Notes: generated from the letters alone by a model not told the origin. A DNA stretch of 64,000 bases from Mucilaginibacter sp. 44-25 (GCA_001898335.1 MKTS01000001.1:434001-498000), one strand, 5' to 3'; numbered from the stretch's first letter, positions 36,779 to 46,274 are shown. Numbers and translations: made by a program.

Positions 36779-37601
36779 ATTTCGGTGCAAATAGCTGCGG
36801 TATACCCGGTAGTTTCAATTCGGGTTTTTTGAACAGGTATTTCGCTGCGAAGATAAACATAGCGCCGTAATAATGTTTGATGTAATTCCAGCTTGTAGTG
36901 GGTTTGATCTGCTTATTAAAGCTCAAAATATAGGTACGTGGGTAATAATAATTCTTGTAGCCCAAAAGCCTTAACCTGAAAGAAATATCAATATCATGGC
37001 CAAAATAAGCCAGTTTCTCGTCAAGCAGGCCTGTTTGCTCTAATGCCTGTTTACGTAACAGCATAAAAGCGCCATTGACTACGTCAACTTCAGTTGTTGC
37101 AAATTCATCTTCCTCGGCCCAGTTGTTATTATTCTTGTAAAGCCTCGATTTGGTAAAATATTTAGACAAACCGGTAAGCTTTAGAAGCGCGGCCCAGGGC
37201 TTTGTGAAACCGGTTCTTGAATGAGGTATGAACCGACCGCCGGGTGTAAGCGCCCTCACACCAACACTACCAGCATCCTGGTGGGCATCCATAAAGTCTA
37301 CCACCTGCTCAATTGTTTTTTTGCCGCATATAATATCCGCATTGACCAGTAAAATATACTCACCCCCGGCCATCTCAATACCTTTATTTCGGGATGCTGC
37401 TATCCCGAGGGTTTGCTCATTCACTATTAATTTAGCGTCCGGAAACTCCTCATTCAGCATTTTTACCGATTTATCAGTAGAAACGTCATCGATGATAATC
37501 AGCTCATAATCAATAAATTTACAAGCCCTTGTTAAAGTATAAAGAGCCTGCCTGAGCAGGGTGCACATATTGTAATTAACTACGATGACAGAAAGTTTCA
37601 T
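36762..37601 (-). CDS. Glycosyltransferase family 2
   Basis: A 279-residue GT-A fold glycosyltransferase. The N-terminus LSVIVVNYNMCTLLRQAL, the IIDDVSTDKSV nucleotide contact, the GGEYILLVNADI DXD-like site and the later VVNGAFMLLRKQAL and GHDIDISFRLRLLGY with the catalytic-type acidic residues are typical of GT2 enzymes of the rhamnosyltransferase-like group. It transfers a sugar from a nucleotide donor in cell-surface glycan synthesis; donor and acceptor are unknown. It lies 5 bases after recR and overlaps the SDR gene by 17 bases, giving recR-GT2-SDR on one transcript. Confidence 0.9.
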   Translation of the reverse strand: MKLSVIVVNYNMCTLLRQALYTLTRACKFIDYELIIIDDVSTDKSVKMLNEEFPDAKLIVNEQTLGIAASRNKGIEMAGGEYILLVNADIICGKKTIEQVVDFMDAHQDAGSVGVRALTPGGRFIPHSRTGFTKPWAALLKLTGLSKYFTKSRLYKNNNNWAEEDEFATTEVDVVNGAFMLLRKQALEQTGLLDEKLAYFGHDIDISFRLRLLGYKNYYYPRTYILSFNKQIKPTTSWNYIKHYYGAMFIFAAKYLFKKPELKLPGIPQLFAPKYEIER

Positions 37602-37606
37602 AAGCG

Positions 37607-38221
37607 TCAGGATGATGAATTTTCATACGGCACACGAGTCACAATAGAACGCCCTAAAGTAATTTCGTCAACGTACTCTAACTCACCACCAAAAGCAATG
37701 CCACGAGCTATGGTAGAGATATTTATATTAAATTGTTTTAAGCGCTTATGCAAATAGAATATGGTAGTATCACCCTCCATAGTTGCGCTTAAAGCAAAAA
37801 TTGTTTCTTTTACATTACCATCCTTTAATCTTTCAACCAGAGTATCCACCTGCAGGTCGCCGGGGCCAATACCATCCATAGGCGATATTAAGCCGCCTAA
37901 AACGTGGTATACACCATTATATTGGTTGGTATTTTCAATAGCCATAACATCACGGGTATCTTCCACCACGCAAATGGTAGCATGGTCACGCCGGGGCGAA
38001 GCACATATCTCACATATCTTTTGATCAGATATGTTATGGCAGGTTTCACAAAACTGTATCTCGGTACGTAATTTAGTGATAGCGATACTAAACTTCTGCA
38101 CTTCGGCAACATCGCGGTTAAGTAAATGTAGCACCAGCCTCAACGCGGTCTTTTGCCCTACACCCGGCAATTTCGCAAACTCGGCAACCGCTTCCTCCAA
38201 CAATTTCGATGAAAAATTCAT
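37607..38221 (-). CDS. recR: Recombination protein RecR
   Basis: RecR works with RecO and RecF to load RecA at gaps and stalled forks. The 204-residue length is normal. It has the N-terminal helix-hairpin-helix AVAEFAKLPGVGQKTALR, the four-cysteine zinc finger CETC and CEIC at about 57-72, the Toprim domain with ICVVEDTRDVMAIE, and the C-terminal LARGIAFGGELEYVDE ATP-loop-like element. It heads an apparent operon with the glycosyltransferase and SDR genes. Confidence 0.96.
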   Translation of the reverse strand: MNFSSKLLEEAVAEFAKLPGVGQKTALRLVLHLLNRDVAEVQKFSIAITKLRTEIQFCETCHNISDQKICEICASPRRDHATICVVEDTRDVMAIENTNQYNGVYHVLGGLISPMDGIGPGDLQVDTLVERLKDGNVKETIFALSATMEGDTTIFYLHKRLKQFNINISTIARGIAFGGELEYVDEITLGRSIVTRVPYENSSS

Positions 38222-38452
38222 TAAGCGAAGATACTCATTTTACAGTCCGTTTGCTACTCATCTCATACCGGTTATCTATGCTAAACATCGTCTACGGTAG
38301 TGCTGTGCAGCACGAGATAAATAAGAAAAGAAGACAAATGAAACACTCTTGTTATCAGCTACTTGATCGTCGTTGGTTCAATAATAAATTCACACAAATA
38401 GTGTAGTTAATCATACATAACTAATTGATTATTAAAGCACAATTAAAAAAAG
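38222..38452. other. Gap upstream of recR
   Basis: Together with the following terminator this is about 310 bases without a gene. It must hold the recR promoter, but I see no full TTTG-N19-TAnnTTTG match. It contains one small palindromic stretch, GTGCTGTGCAGCAC. Plus-strand open frames here are short and unlike protein. Confidence 0.4.
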
Positions 38453-38482
38453 AAAAGGCGTTCCGTTAGGAACGCCTTTAAA
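38453..38482 (-). terminator. Terminator of the beta-solenoid protein gene
   Basis: AAAGGCGTTCC and GGAACGCCTTT form a perfect 11-bp stem around GTTA. On the minus strand it is followed by TTCTTTTTTT. It lies about 50 bases beyond the minus-strand stop. Confidence 0.85.
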
Positions 38483-38534
38483 GATCAATGATCGCAGATT
38501 TTAAGCGTATTTCTTATAACTGAATAGTTAATAA

Positions 38535-39563
38535 TTATCGGGTTGATACATTAACATTGCTGCTGCCGTTTACCTCAACAGTAGTACCGCCGCCGTTTAC
38601 TTTACCTACCACATCATCTTTATCCTTACGGCCCTGGAAATCGCCATTTACGTTAAAGCTTACGCGGTTGCCATGTAAGCTTACATCCATACCGGCTTTC
38701 TGTGGCACCAGCAGGTCAATATGACCGGCACTGGTTTCCAACTTAACATACCTGCCAAGTTTTTCCATCTGTACGTGTACGCTGCCACCACTGGTTTCTG
38801 CGTTTACGCTGCCGGCTATTTTCATCAGGTTAATGCTTCCACCGGAAGTACTGGTGATCAGTTCGCCATCAACATTGTTTCCTTCTATACTACCGCCGCT
38901 GGTTTCAGCGCTTACATACCCTTTTAGATCATTCAGGTTCAATGAGCCGCCGCTGGTTTCCAGTTTAATGTTCCCGCTGCAACGCGCGGCGGTAATGCTG
39001 CCACCGCTGGTTTCCAGGTCAATGTTGTTACGGCTGTCGGTAACGGTAATGCTGCCGCCACTGGTTTCGCCTTTAATGTTACCGGTAATGTTGGCTACAG
39101 ATAAGCTACCACCGCTGGTTTCAAAATTTTGGCTGCCGTTTAAGCTCTTTAAAGTAATAGAGCCACCACTGGTATTTAAATTGGTTGAGGTTTGGCTGCC
39201 TACATAAACTTTAAAACCAATGCTAAGCGATCTTCTCCAGTCCATGTTATTATGGCGGCTTTTGGCTGTAGCATGTAGTTCGCCATTGTGTATGTCGATA
39301 TCTAATATGTAATCCTGCTCCAGGCGTTTCTTTATTTCGTCCTTGGTGTACTCACGGCCATTATTACCCACAACAAATACATCAATATGGGGCGCTTCTT
39401 TACCCTCGCCGCTTACCAGCAAACTGCCTCCGCTGGTATTCAGGAATACTTTTTTAATACCATCATTACTTAATGACCGGGTATAATAGGGCTCTTTACT
39501 GGTTTGTGCAAAAGCCGAGCTTGCAGATGAAGCCATCAGCAAGAGGAATAGGTATTTTTTCAT
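38535..39563 (-). CDS. Exported beta-solenoid repeat protein (DUF4097-like)
   Basis: A 342-residue exported protein with signal KYLFLLLMASSASSAFAQ. Residues 131-279 are tandem repeats built around (E)TSGGS(I/L): the TSGGS starts fall at residues 131, 149, 167, 185, 203, 221, 239 and 257, an exact 18-residue period, with an earlier copy at 43 and a degenerate TSAG at 277. This gives a stack of short beta coils, the style of DUF4097 putative adhesins. Charged loops differ between coils while the TSGGS corner is fixed. It follows the FtsX-type permease by 67 bases and may be co-transcribed. Function unknown; a cell-surface or periplasmic scaffold is likely. Confidence 0.8.
   Translation of the reverse strand: MKKYLFLLLMASSASSAFAQTSKEPYYTRSLSNDGIKKVFLNTSGGSLLVSGEGKEAPHIDVFVVGNNGREYTKDEIKKRLEQDYILDIDIHNGELHATAKSRHNNMDWRRSLSIGFKVYVGSQTSTNLNTSGGSITLKSLNGSQNFETSGGSLSVANITGNIKGETSGGSITVTDSRNNIDLETSGGSITAARCSGNIKLETSGGSLNLNDLKGYVSAETSGGSIEGNNVDGELITSTSGGSINLMKIAGSVNAETSGGSVHVQMEKLGRYVKLETSAGHIDLLVPQKAGMDVSLHGNRVSFNVNGDFQGRKDKDDVVGKVNGGGTTVEVNGSSNVNVSTR
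38727..39173 (-). repeat. Tandem 54-bp coding repeats
   Basis: Eight in-register 54-bp units code for the 18-residue TSGGS coils of the beta-solenoid protein. Codons for the TSGGS corner are similar (ACCAGCGGTGGC and variants) while the rest diverges, so the array is old and stable rather than newly expanded. It is not a CRISPR. Confidence 0.75.
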
Positions 39564-39630
39564 GTGTGTTTAATGGTTTATTTCTACTAAGACGAGTATT
39601 ATCGCCTCAACGTTGCAAGAGATTTTATAT

Positions 39631-42033
39631 TTATTCGTTTTTTAAGCTTTTAACTGGATTTACCATAGCGGCCCTTACCGATTGGAAACTTACGGTAATG
39701 AGCGCTATAAAAGTTACAGCAGCAGCTGTGCCAGCAAACAACCAAATATTAGGCTTTATACGGTAGGCAAAATCCTGTAACCATGCATGTGTAGTATACC
39801 AGGCCAGGGGCAGGGCGATAATTAGCGATACAATTATGAGCCTGATAAATGATGCCGAGAGTGCGGTGGTAATATCAAATATACTTGCACCTAACACTTT
39901 GCGGATACCTATTTCCTTAACGCGCTGCCTGGCTATATATGATGACAGGCCAAACAAGCCCATACACGCAAGCGCTATGGCTATTGCGGCAAATACATTT
40001 AAGGCATCGCCCAGGCGTAGTTCTGCCTTATATAATTTATCAAAATCAGCATCCATAAAGCTATACTCGAAAGGCATTTGCGGCATTATTGCTTTGAGTT
40101 TGCCTTGTATGCCCGCTATGGTTTGCTGGATATGGTTGCCGGATATTTTAACCAGTAAATTGCGGCCTCTTGGTTCGGTGAATAGTACCAGCGGCTTTAT
40201 GGTATTGTGTAACGATTGAAAGTTGAAATCCTTAATTACAGCCTTTACAAAACCAGGGCGCGTGGCATCAAGGTACATTTTTTTACCTACGGCCTGTTGC
40301 GCTGTCCAACCAAGCGCTTTTGCCGCCGACTCATTTATGATAAAATGATAAATATTCTTTGTTTGATTATCGTCTTTAATATCTTCTACATCCTGGCGTG
40401 TAAAGTCGGCCCCGGCCAGTATATGCAGTCCTGTTGTTTTAATATAGTCCTCATCTACAGGGTTAGCGGTAACGGCAAGCTGCTCATTTTCGGGCATGGC
40501 ATCATTACGCATATTATATCCACCTACTATATTTACAGGGGCATTTACGCAACGGGAAACAGATACGATATCCTTATCCGCTTTTAACTCGTTTTTGATC
40601 AGGTCAACCTTATCATTGAGGCTATAACTAAATGGCAATACTAACAAGCGATCGCGGTTGTAGCCTAAATCTTTATTACGTATAAAGTTTAATTGCTTCT
40701 GAATAATAAAAGTGGAGGCGATCAGTAACACCGATACAGAAAACTGGAAAACAATAAGCGCTTTTCGGGTGAACTGCCCCGAGCCGGTATTTTTAAAGGA
40801 GCCTTTTAACACTTTTACCGGCTGGAAACCGGTTAAAACCAATGCAGGATAAAATCCGGCAAAAAAACTTACGCCTATCATTACCACAACAACACCTGTT
40901 ATAAACGGAAAGGTAAAAAGGGTACTGACGGTAAGTTGCCTGTCGGTAAGTTGATTAAATGCAGGCAAAGCCACTATAGCCACAAACACACTGATGATAA
41001 TGGCTACCATACACATAAATGCCGATTCGCTGATGAACTGCCAGAATAGTTGCATTTTATCAGCCCCGATAACTTTTCGTACGCCTACTTCTTTTGCGCG
41101 TTCCATAGAACGGGCCGTGTTGAGATTGATGTAAGTAAAGCAGGCAATAACCAGTATAAGCAGCGAAACCGCTTCAAGGATATAAATGTACCTGATGTTA
41201 TTATTAGGTTCAAAACCCGGGAAAGGAGAGTGCAGGTGTACGCTTTTATATGGTTCCAGCGAGAAATTTACGCTCGCGCCTTTGCCATTCATTTCCCTTT
41301 GCATGAAAGGCCCTATTTTTGACTGGAGCGATTCAAATGACGATGGATTTTTAAGCAATAAGTAGGTGGTATAATTCGCATTCCAATAACTGCTCTCCTC
41401 ATCAGTGATACCTAAAGATGAAAAGGAGGCCAGCATATCAAATTTGATCTGCGAATTGCTTGGGCAATCCTGCATCAATCCGCTTACCTGGTACAGGCTG
41501 GTGTCGTTAGAAACTTTGAGGCTTTTACCTATCGGATCCGCGTCACCAAAATAGCGCCTGGCGGTGGTTTCTGTAATTACTACCTTATGAGGGGCATTTA
41601 AGGCAGTAGCGGCATCGCCCCGGAGCATTTTAAATGAAAAAATCTTGAAAAATGATGGATCGGCATACAGGAAGTTTTTTTCGGCAAATGATTTATCATT
41701 ATAGCTAACAGCGATCTTGCTGGATAGCATGCCGTATAAACGTACCGCGTCAACCACTTCGGGGAAAGTACGTTTAAATACAGGCGCTACTTTAACACTT
41801 GTAAAATTGCCCTTGTTAGACTCACCGCCTCCATCAAACTTATACTCCATAATTACCCTGGCAATCCTGTCACCATTCTGCTGCATACTATCATAGCTAA
41901 GCTCATGAAAAATGTACAGGCCTATGAGCATACAGCTGCTTAAACCAATAGTAAGGCCCAATAAGTTAATAAAAGTGAACGCCTTGTTTTTAGAAAGGCT
42001 GCGTAGGGATATCTTAAAGTAATTTTTAAACAT
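39631..42033 (-). CDS. ABC transporter permease, MacB/FtsX type
   Basis: An 800-residue inner membrane protein with two FtsX domains. Helix 1 is at about 20-42 (AFTFINLLGLTIGLSSCMLIGL), followed by a large periplasmic MacB-like domain to about 280, three helices near 285-400, then a second copy with ARKALIVFQFSVSVLLIA, another periplasmic domain and three C-terminal helices. The RARSMERAKEVGVRKVIGA and RQRVKEIGIRKVLGAS elements are the coupling motifs. Such proteins usually pair with an ATPase and export lipids, peptides or envelope signals; no ATPase is adjacent. This class is abundant in Bacteroidota. It probably forms a unit with the beta-solenoid gene. Confidence 0.9.
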   Translation of the reverse strand: MFKNYFKISLRSLSKNKAFTFINLLGLTIGLSSCMLIGLYIFHELSYDSMQQNGDRIARVIMEYKFDGGGESNKGNFTSVKVAPVFKRTFPEVVDAVRLYGMLSSKIAVSYNDKSFAEKNFLYADPSFFKIFSFKMLRGDAATALNAPHKVVITETTARRYFGDADPIGKSLKVSNDTSLYQVSGLMQDCPSNSQIKFDMLASFSSLGITDEESSYWNANYTTYLLLKNPSSFESLQSKIGPFMQREMNGKGASVNFSLEPYKSVHLHSPFPGFEPNNNIRYIYILEAVSLLILVIACFTYINLNTARSMERAKEVGVRKVIGADKMQLFWQFISESAFMCMVAIIISVFVAIVALPAFNQLTDRQLTVSTLFTFPFITGVVVVMIGVSFFAGFYPALVLTGFQPVKVLKGSFKNTGSGQFTRKALIVFQFSVSVLLIASTFIIQKQLNFIRNKDLGYNRDRLLVLPFSYSLNDKVDLIKNELKADKDIVSVSRCVNAPVNIVGGYNMRNDAMPENEQLAVTANPVDEDYIKTTGLHILAGADFTRQDVEDIKDDNQTKNIYHFIINESAAKALGWTAQQAVGKKMYLDATRPGFVKAVIKDFNFQSLHNTIKPLVLFTEPRGRNLLVKISGNHIQQTIAGIQGKLKAIMPQMPFEYSFMDADFDKLYKAELRLGDALNVFAAIAIALACMGLFGLSSYIARQRVKEIGIRKVLGASIFDITTALSASFIRLIIVSLIIALPLAWYTTHAWLQDFAYRIKPNIWLFAGTAAAVTFIALITVSFQSVRAAMVNPVKSLKNE

Positions 42034-42192
42034 AATTCACCGATAAATCAAACTGCATATCAAAATTACATGCCAGCTACATAAATTGCTTTTTTATAGT
42101 AAATTAAGTTATTTAAAGCGAAGCTACACGTTCGTTACCGTAACAGTGAGTGTACGGTTATGATACAGTTACTAAAATTATGGCTTACCCCG

Positions 42193-43389
42193 CTATTTAT
42201 GTACAGAAGGCTCATAAGCGTAAACTATCTGGAATGGCTGGTTTTTTAATTTAGCCGACAACTGGCCTATATGCAGGTCTTCGGCCTGGGGCGTAGGCTC
42301 ACAAACCGTATAGACTTTTCCGTTATAATTAACAGCCTCGCCAACCGGTTTATTAAAGCCTACCGCCATAGTAATATGGGTAGGATAGAGCATGGCTATC
42401 ATTGGCAAATTGTACAGTTCTTTTACCAGGAAAAAAAACAAAGCGGCGCGGTCATCACAATCACTGTAGGTAGCGGCGAGGGTTTCTCCTGGAGAGAGGC
42501 GCCTTTCGCGGCCATAGTTTTCCTGGTCATCCTCATACAAGAAAGCATAGCGGGTAAAACGCATCAGGTAGTCAATACCTTTCTTTTCGTCCATTCCCTT
42601 TAATACACTTTTAAGGGTAGGTATTAAAGAGCTATAAGTTTCCCTGCTTAGCGGTATGTTAAAATACGTTTCAAAGCTCACGCCAGGGTAATTATTGAAA
42701 GCAGCCTGCTGGTTGGTGTTAAGCCTGATCTTGAAGTGATAGGTCTGCTGCCCATACCGGAAGCTCATACTTTTTTCTACATCACCGGCGGGCGTAAAAT
42801 CGGGCATTAGGGTTACCTTGTATGAAAATGGGATAACTTTTTCCGGCACAGGTAATAGAACGGGTACGGGCGGGTCGGTGTTAAGATTGGCGTAGGCATA
42901 ATCATGTATGTTAAGGCATACAAACTGCTTCTCATCAACCATAAAGTATGGAATATCCTTTATCTCCTCGTTATTGTACACGTAAAAAATAATTTTTTGA
43001 TGTGATAAAGCGAGCCGCGCATCATAACCCGATCTGCTCAGCATCAACCATTTATAAAAAGTATATAGCGGATAATTATCTTGTTTAGGGGCTATTTGCT
43101 GGGCAGTATGGCGTATCAACTGATAATAAAGCCAGTCGTTTAGTTGGTGAGTAGCCTTATAGGCCAATAAAGCGTTAATTAAAGGTTGATATTGGGAAGT
43201 ATTGAGCTGCTGATAGGCCTTCTGTAGCCCGGCCGGCGTTAATTGTTGTGGAAGTTCAATTTTATCTGCGCTTAGGTCGGCCTCAAACGGATCTTTATAA
43301 AAATTAACCACAATATGCCTTTGCGCATCTACTGTTGTAAATACCGCCACGAGGCATATCGCTATCCACCAATTTCGGAACAAATGCAA
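42193..43389 (-). CDS. Exported transglutaminase-like protein, unknown role
   Basis: A 398-residue exported protein with signal NWWIAICLVAVFTTVDAQ. The C-terminal third resembles a bacterial transglutaminase/cysteine-protease core: YSDCDDRAALFFFLV supplies a Cys in the CDDRA setting, YPTHITMAVGF a His, and VCEPTP a possible acidic partner, in the order C-H-D/E of that fold. The N-terminal part has a helical QQLNTSQYQPLINALLAYK region and a beta domain. It would act in the periplasm, perhaps as a protease or amidase. I recall similar orphan proteins in Bacteroidota without a defined function. It stands alone between the permease and the GNAT gene. Confidence 0.65.
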   Translation of the reverse strand: MHLFRNWWIAICLVAVFTTVDAQRHIVVNFYKDPFEADLSADKIELPQQLTPAGLQKAYQQLNTSQYQPLINALLAYKATHQLNDWLYYQLIRHTAQQIAPKQDNYPLYTFYKWLMLSRSGYDARLALSHQKIIFYVYNNEEIKDIPYFMVDEKQFVCLNIHDYAYANLNTDPPVPVLLPVPEKVIPFSYKVTLMPDFTPAGDVEKSMSFRYGQQTYHFKIRLNTNQQAAFNNYPGVSFETYFNIPLSRETYSSLIPTLKSVLKGMDEKKGIDYLMRFTRYAFLYEDDQENYGRERRLSPGETLAATYSDCDDRAALFFFLVKELYNLPMIAMLYPTHITMAVGFNKPVGEAVNYNGKVYTVCEPTPQAEDLHIGQLSAKLKNQPFQIVYAYEPSVHK

Positions 43390-43488
43390 GGGTTAATAAT
43401 TTGGTTATAATAAATATAGTTATTAATAACCTTAAATTAACAATTGGCAAATAAGAAAGCTTGGTTTATTTGGAAATAAATTGCAGTG

Positions 43489-43920
43489 CTAAACTTGCTT
43501 TAATATCATTTTTTCGGCATCGTCCAGTATAAAACAATGTTCAAACAGGCTCATACCCACTTTTGGGTAATAGCCTGTAGCTTTAGGGGCGGCCAGCAAA
43601 ATAAGTTTAGCTTGCGGGCTATGCTTTTTTGTTTCGTAGATAAGCCTGGCGCCAATGCCCTGATGCTGGTAAGCTTCATCAACGGCAAGGTCAGAAAGGT
43701 AGGTACAGAAGGCAAAATCAGTAAGCGCGCGCGATACACCAATCAACCGGCCGTCCATACGCGCCGTTACGATCAGGTTAGCATGCTGCAACATATCAGC
43801 GATACGTTCAGCATCGGCTACCGGGCGGCGCTCGGCAAGAGTGCTGCGCTGCAACACATTAATAAATTCGCTGGCAGCCAGGGTGAACTCGCGTTGAAAA
43901 ATAATTTCGGTTGTGTCCAT
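43489..43920 (-). CDS. GNAT family N-acetyltransferase
   Basis: A 143-residue acetyl-CoA-dependent N-acetyltransferase. The central strand and loop LSDLAVDEAYQHQGIGARLI holds the Q/RxxGxG/A acetyl-CoA motif (HQGIGARLI), and the flanking SRALTDFAFCTY and KLILLAAPKATGYYPKVGM match GNAT strands 4 to 6. The acceptor is not readable. Single minus-strand gene with no operon partner. Confidence 0.88.
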   Translation of the reverse strand: MDTTEIIFQREFTLAASEFINVLQRSTLAERRPVADAERIADMLQHANLIVTARMDGRLIGVSRALTDFAFCTYLSDLAVDEAYQHQGIGARLIYETKKHSPQAKLILLAAPKATGYYPKVGMSLFEHCFILDDAEKMILKQV

Positions 43921-44074
43921 ATGGTGTGATATGCTAAATTAACGGAACAGTATTAATAAAGATAGGTGTATTTGGGTAAAAATACGGCTATATAAATTTT
44001 AAGAAGATGCCAAAGGCATAAAATTTCAATACTTTTTAATAATATTATACCATCAAACAGCCATTTAGCCCTGC

Positions 44075-44998
44075 ATGAAAAAAGTATCTGTTGTTACTAT
44101 AAATTATAATCAGGATAAGATAACGGAAGAACTCCTGGTATCTATCGCCGAAACTAACACCTACGAAAACCTTGAGGTAATTGTAGTGGACAATGGCAGC
44201 ACTGTGAACCCTATCCCGTTATGGACCGGCAAATACCCTGGCGTAAAGTTCATTAGATCGGAAGCTAACCTGGGTTTCGCGGGAGGCAATAATATTGGTA
44301 TAGCGCAAGCTACGGGCGACTATTACTTCCTGGTAAATAACGATACCGAGTTTTCGCCAGGCCTGGTGCAAAAACTGGTGGAAATTTTAGATACGCACCC
44401 GCATGTGGGCATTATATCGCCAAAACTGGTGTATGATTATGACCGAAGCATTATCCAGTATGTAGGGTTTACCCAGGTTGACTATTACACCTGCCGTAAC
44501 CGTGCGGTAGGTAAGGGCGAAAAGGATAACGGGCAATATGACAACTTGCTTGGCCAAACAGGCTATTGCCACGGTGGTGCCATGATGGTAAAACGCGAGA
44601 CCTGCGAAAAAGCCGGCTTAATGGCCGACAACTTTTTTATTTATTATGAAGAGGTAGACTGGGGCGAACGCATTAACCGATCAGGCTATCAGGCGTGGGT
44701 ACGTGGCGATGCGGTGATCTATCACAAAGAATCCATGACGGTGGGTAAAAAGAGTGCCTTTAAGGAATATTTTATGAACCGTAACCGTATATTGTTCATT
44801 AGGCATAACGCGCCGTTTTTTAAAGCGGTGGTATTTTATTGCTATTTTATGTTGCTGGTGGTTCCGCGTAATATAGTGGGGTATATTAAAGAAAAGAAAT
44901 ACAACTTTATCTCCATACTGTTCAGGGCTATCTGGTGGAATGTTACCCACAGTAAACACAGTACCGAGCTGGGCTTTACCATAAACAAAGTTTCATGA
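44075..44998 (+). CDS. Glycosyltransferase family 2
   Basis: A 307-residue GT2 enzyme. The N-terminus VSVVTINYNQDKITEELL, the VVDNGSTVNP donor contact, FLVNNDTEFSPG with the metal-binding acidic pair, and FIYYEEVDWGERINRSGY are typical of rhamnosyl- or similar transferases. A hydrophobic segment near 248-270 (AVVFYCYFMLLVVPRNIVGY) suggests membrane association. It overlaps the next glycosyltransferase gene by 4 bases (ATGA), so the two make one unit, probably for an extracellular glycan. Donor and acceptor unknown. Confidence 0.9.
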   Translation: MKKVSVVTINYNQDKITEELLVSIAETNTYENLEVIVVDNGSTVNPIPLWTGKYPGVKFIRSEANLGFAGGNNIGIAQATGDYYFLVNNDTEFSPGLVQKLVEILDTHPHVGIISPKLVYDYDRSIIQYVGFTQVDYYTCRNRAVGKGEKDNGQYDNLLGQTGYCHGGAMMVKRETCEKAGLMADNFFIYYEEVDWGERINRSGYQAWVRGDAVIYHKESMTVGKKSAFKEYFMNRNRILFIRHNAPFFKAVVFYCYFMLLVVPRNIVGYIKEKKYNFISILFRAIWWNVTHSKHSTELGFTINKVS

Positions 44999-46170
44999 TA
45001 GTTTTGCTTTGGTTTAGCTTGTTTGTAGTAGCCTACACCTTTGTAGGATATGGTTTTTTGCTGTATTTTATTATCAAGATCAAACGCTCGGTTAAAGGCA
45101 AACCTGTTGTACCTCCGGTAATCCCCGACGCATTGCCCACCTGTACGCTGGTTGTGGCTGCCTACAACGAGGAGCATTTCATCTTGCAAAAGATCGCCAA
45201 CTCCCTGGAGCTTAAATATCCGGAAGGAAAGCTAAAATTTGTTTTTGTAACCGACGGATCATCAGACCGTACACCCGAAATAATAGCGCAGTACCCGCAA
45301 ATACAACTATTGCACCGCCCGGAAAGAGCAGGCAAGATAGCCGCCGTACACAGGGCCATGAAACAGGTAGATACCGAGGTAGTGGTATTTACAGATGCCA
45401 ACACTTTTTTAAACCCTGAAGCCATTGAGCGTATTTGCAGGCATTACAGCGATAGAACCGTTGGCGCTGTAGCGGGAGAGAAGCGTGTGCAGGTGGATAA
45501 CAGCGCGGATGCCAGCGCGGCAGGCGAAGGCTTTTATTGGAAATATGAATCAACATTAAAGAAATGGGATTCGGAACTCTACTCTGTAGTGGGCGCGGCT
45601 GGTGAGCTTTTCAGTGTTCGGCGCGACCTGTACCAGGATGTACCGCCAGATACCGTTCTTGACGACTTTATGATCTCCATGCTCATAGCAGAACAAGGTT
45701 ACCGCATTATTTATGAACCGGATGCTTACGCGCTCGAAACCGCTTCAGAAAACGTGAGTGAGGAGCTTAAACGCAAAATACGCATAGCGGCAGGGGGCAT
45801 ACAGTCTATTCTCAGACTTAAAAGTTTGCTGTTCTCTGTAAAATACCCGCTGCTTTCATTCCAATACGTGAGCCACCGTGTTTTACGCTGGACGGTCACG
45901 CCATTTTTCCTTATCCTGGCATTCCTTATTAATATGCAACTGGCGGCTGTGCATTATAGCTTATTTTATACTTTGTTGTTTATGGCTCAGGTTGCTTTTT
46001 ATTTACTGGCAGCCCTGGGTTTTTTAATGGAAAAGCGGCATATCCGTATCAAGGCGCTGTTTATTCCGTACTACTTTTGCGTAATGAATTATGCTGTACT
46101 TGCCGGTATTTTGCGGTATTTCACCAAAAAACAAAGCGCTGTTTGGGAAAAAGCCCAACGCAAAATGTAG
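44995..46170 (+). CDS. Membrane glycosyltransferase family 2 (polymerising type)
   Basis: A 391-residue membrane glycosyltransferase. An N-terminal helix (FSLFVVAYTFVGYGFLLYF) is followed by a cytoplasmic GT-A domain: TLVVAAYNEEHFILQKIANS, VFVTDGSSDRTPEI, VVFTDANTFL with the DXD-like site, then VVGAAGELFSVRRDL and TVLDDFMISMLIAEQGYR with the ED-type base. Three to four helices close the protein (VTPFFLILAFLINMQLA onwards). This is the architecture of processive or lipid-linked sugar transferases. A QxxRW motif in the form HRVLRW is visible near residue 298. Start overlaps the upstream stop by 4 bases. Confidence 0.9.
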   Translation: MIVLLWFSLFVVAYTFVGYGFLLYFIIKIKRSVKGKPVVPPVIPDALPTCTLVVAAYNEEHFILQKIANSLELKYPEGKLKFVFVTDGSSDRTPEIIAQYPQIQLLHRPERAGKIAAVHRAMKQVDTEVVVFTDANTFLNPEAIERICRHYSDRTVGAVAGEKRVQVDNSADASAAGEGFYWKYESTLKKWDSELYSVVGAAGELFSVRRDLYQDVPPDTVLDDFMISMLIAEQGYRIIYEPDAYALETASENVSEELKRKIRIAAGGIQSILRLKSLLFSVKYPLLSFQYVSHRVLRWTVTPFFLILAFLINMQLAAVHYSLFYTLLFMAQVAFYLLAALGFLMEKRHIRIKALFIPYYFCVMNYAVLAGILRYFTKKQSAVWEKAQRKM

Positions 46171-46216
46171 CATATCATTTGATTTTTTACGCCCAACTGT
46201 TAACGCTCATATTACG

Positions 46217-46224
46217 TAACTTTG
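46217..46224 (+). promoter_or_regulatory. Promoter -7 box of the DUF763 gene
   Basis: TAACTTTG matches TAnnTTTG, 50 bases upstream of the DUF763 ATG. TTTG at 46178-46181 is too far (35 bases) to be its -33 box. Confidence 0.4.
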
Positions 46225-46274
46225 TAATTAGCAGTTAACAAATACTATCTGCTGCAATAAAAAGTTTAATACTG

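Noticed and set aside
38727..39173. Regular repeat array that might be a CRISPR
   Set aside because: It lies in one continuous reading frame with an 18-codon period and no unique spacers; it encodes the solenoid protein.
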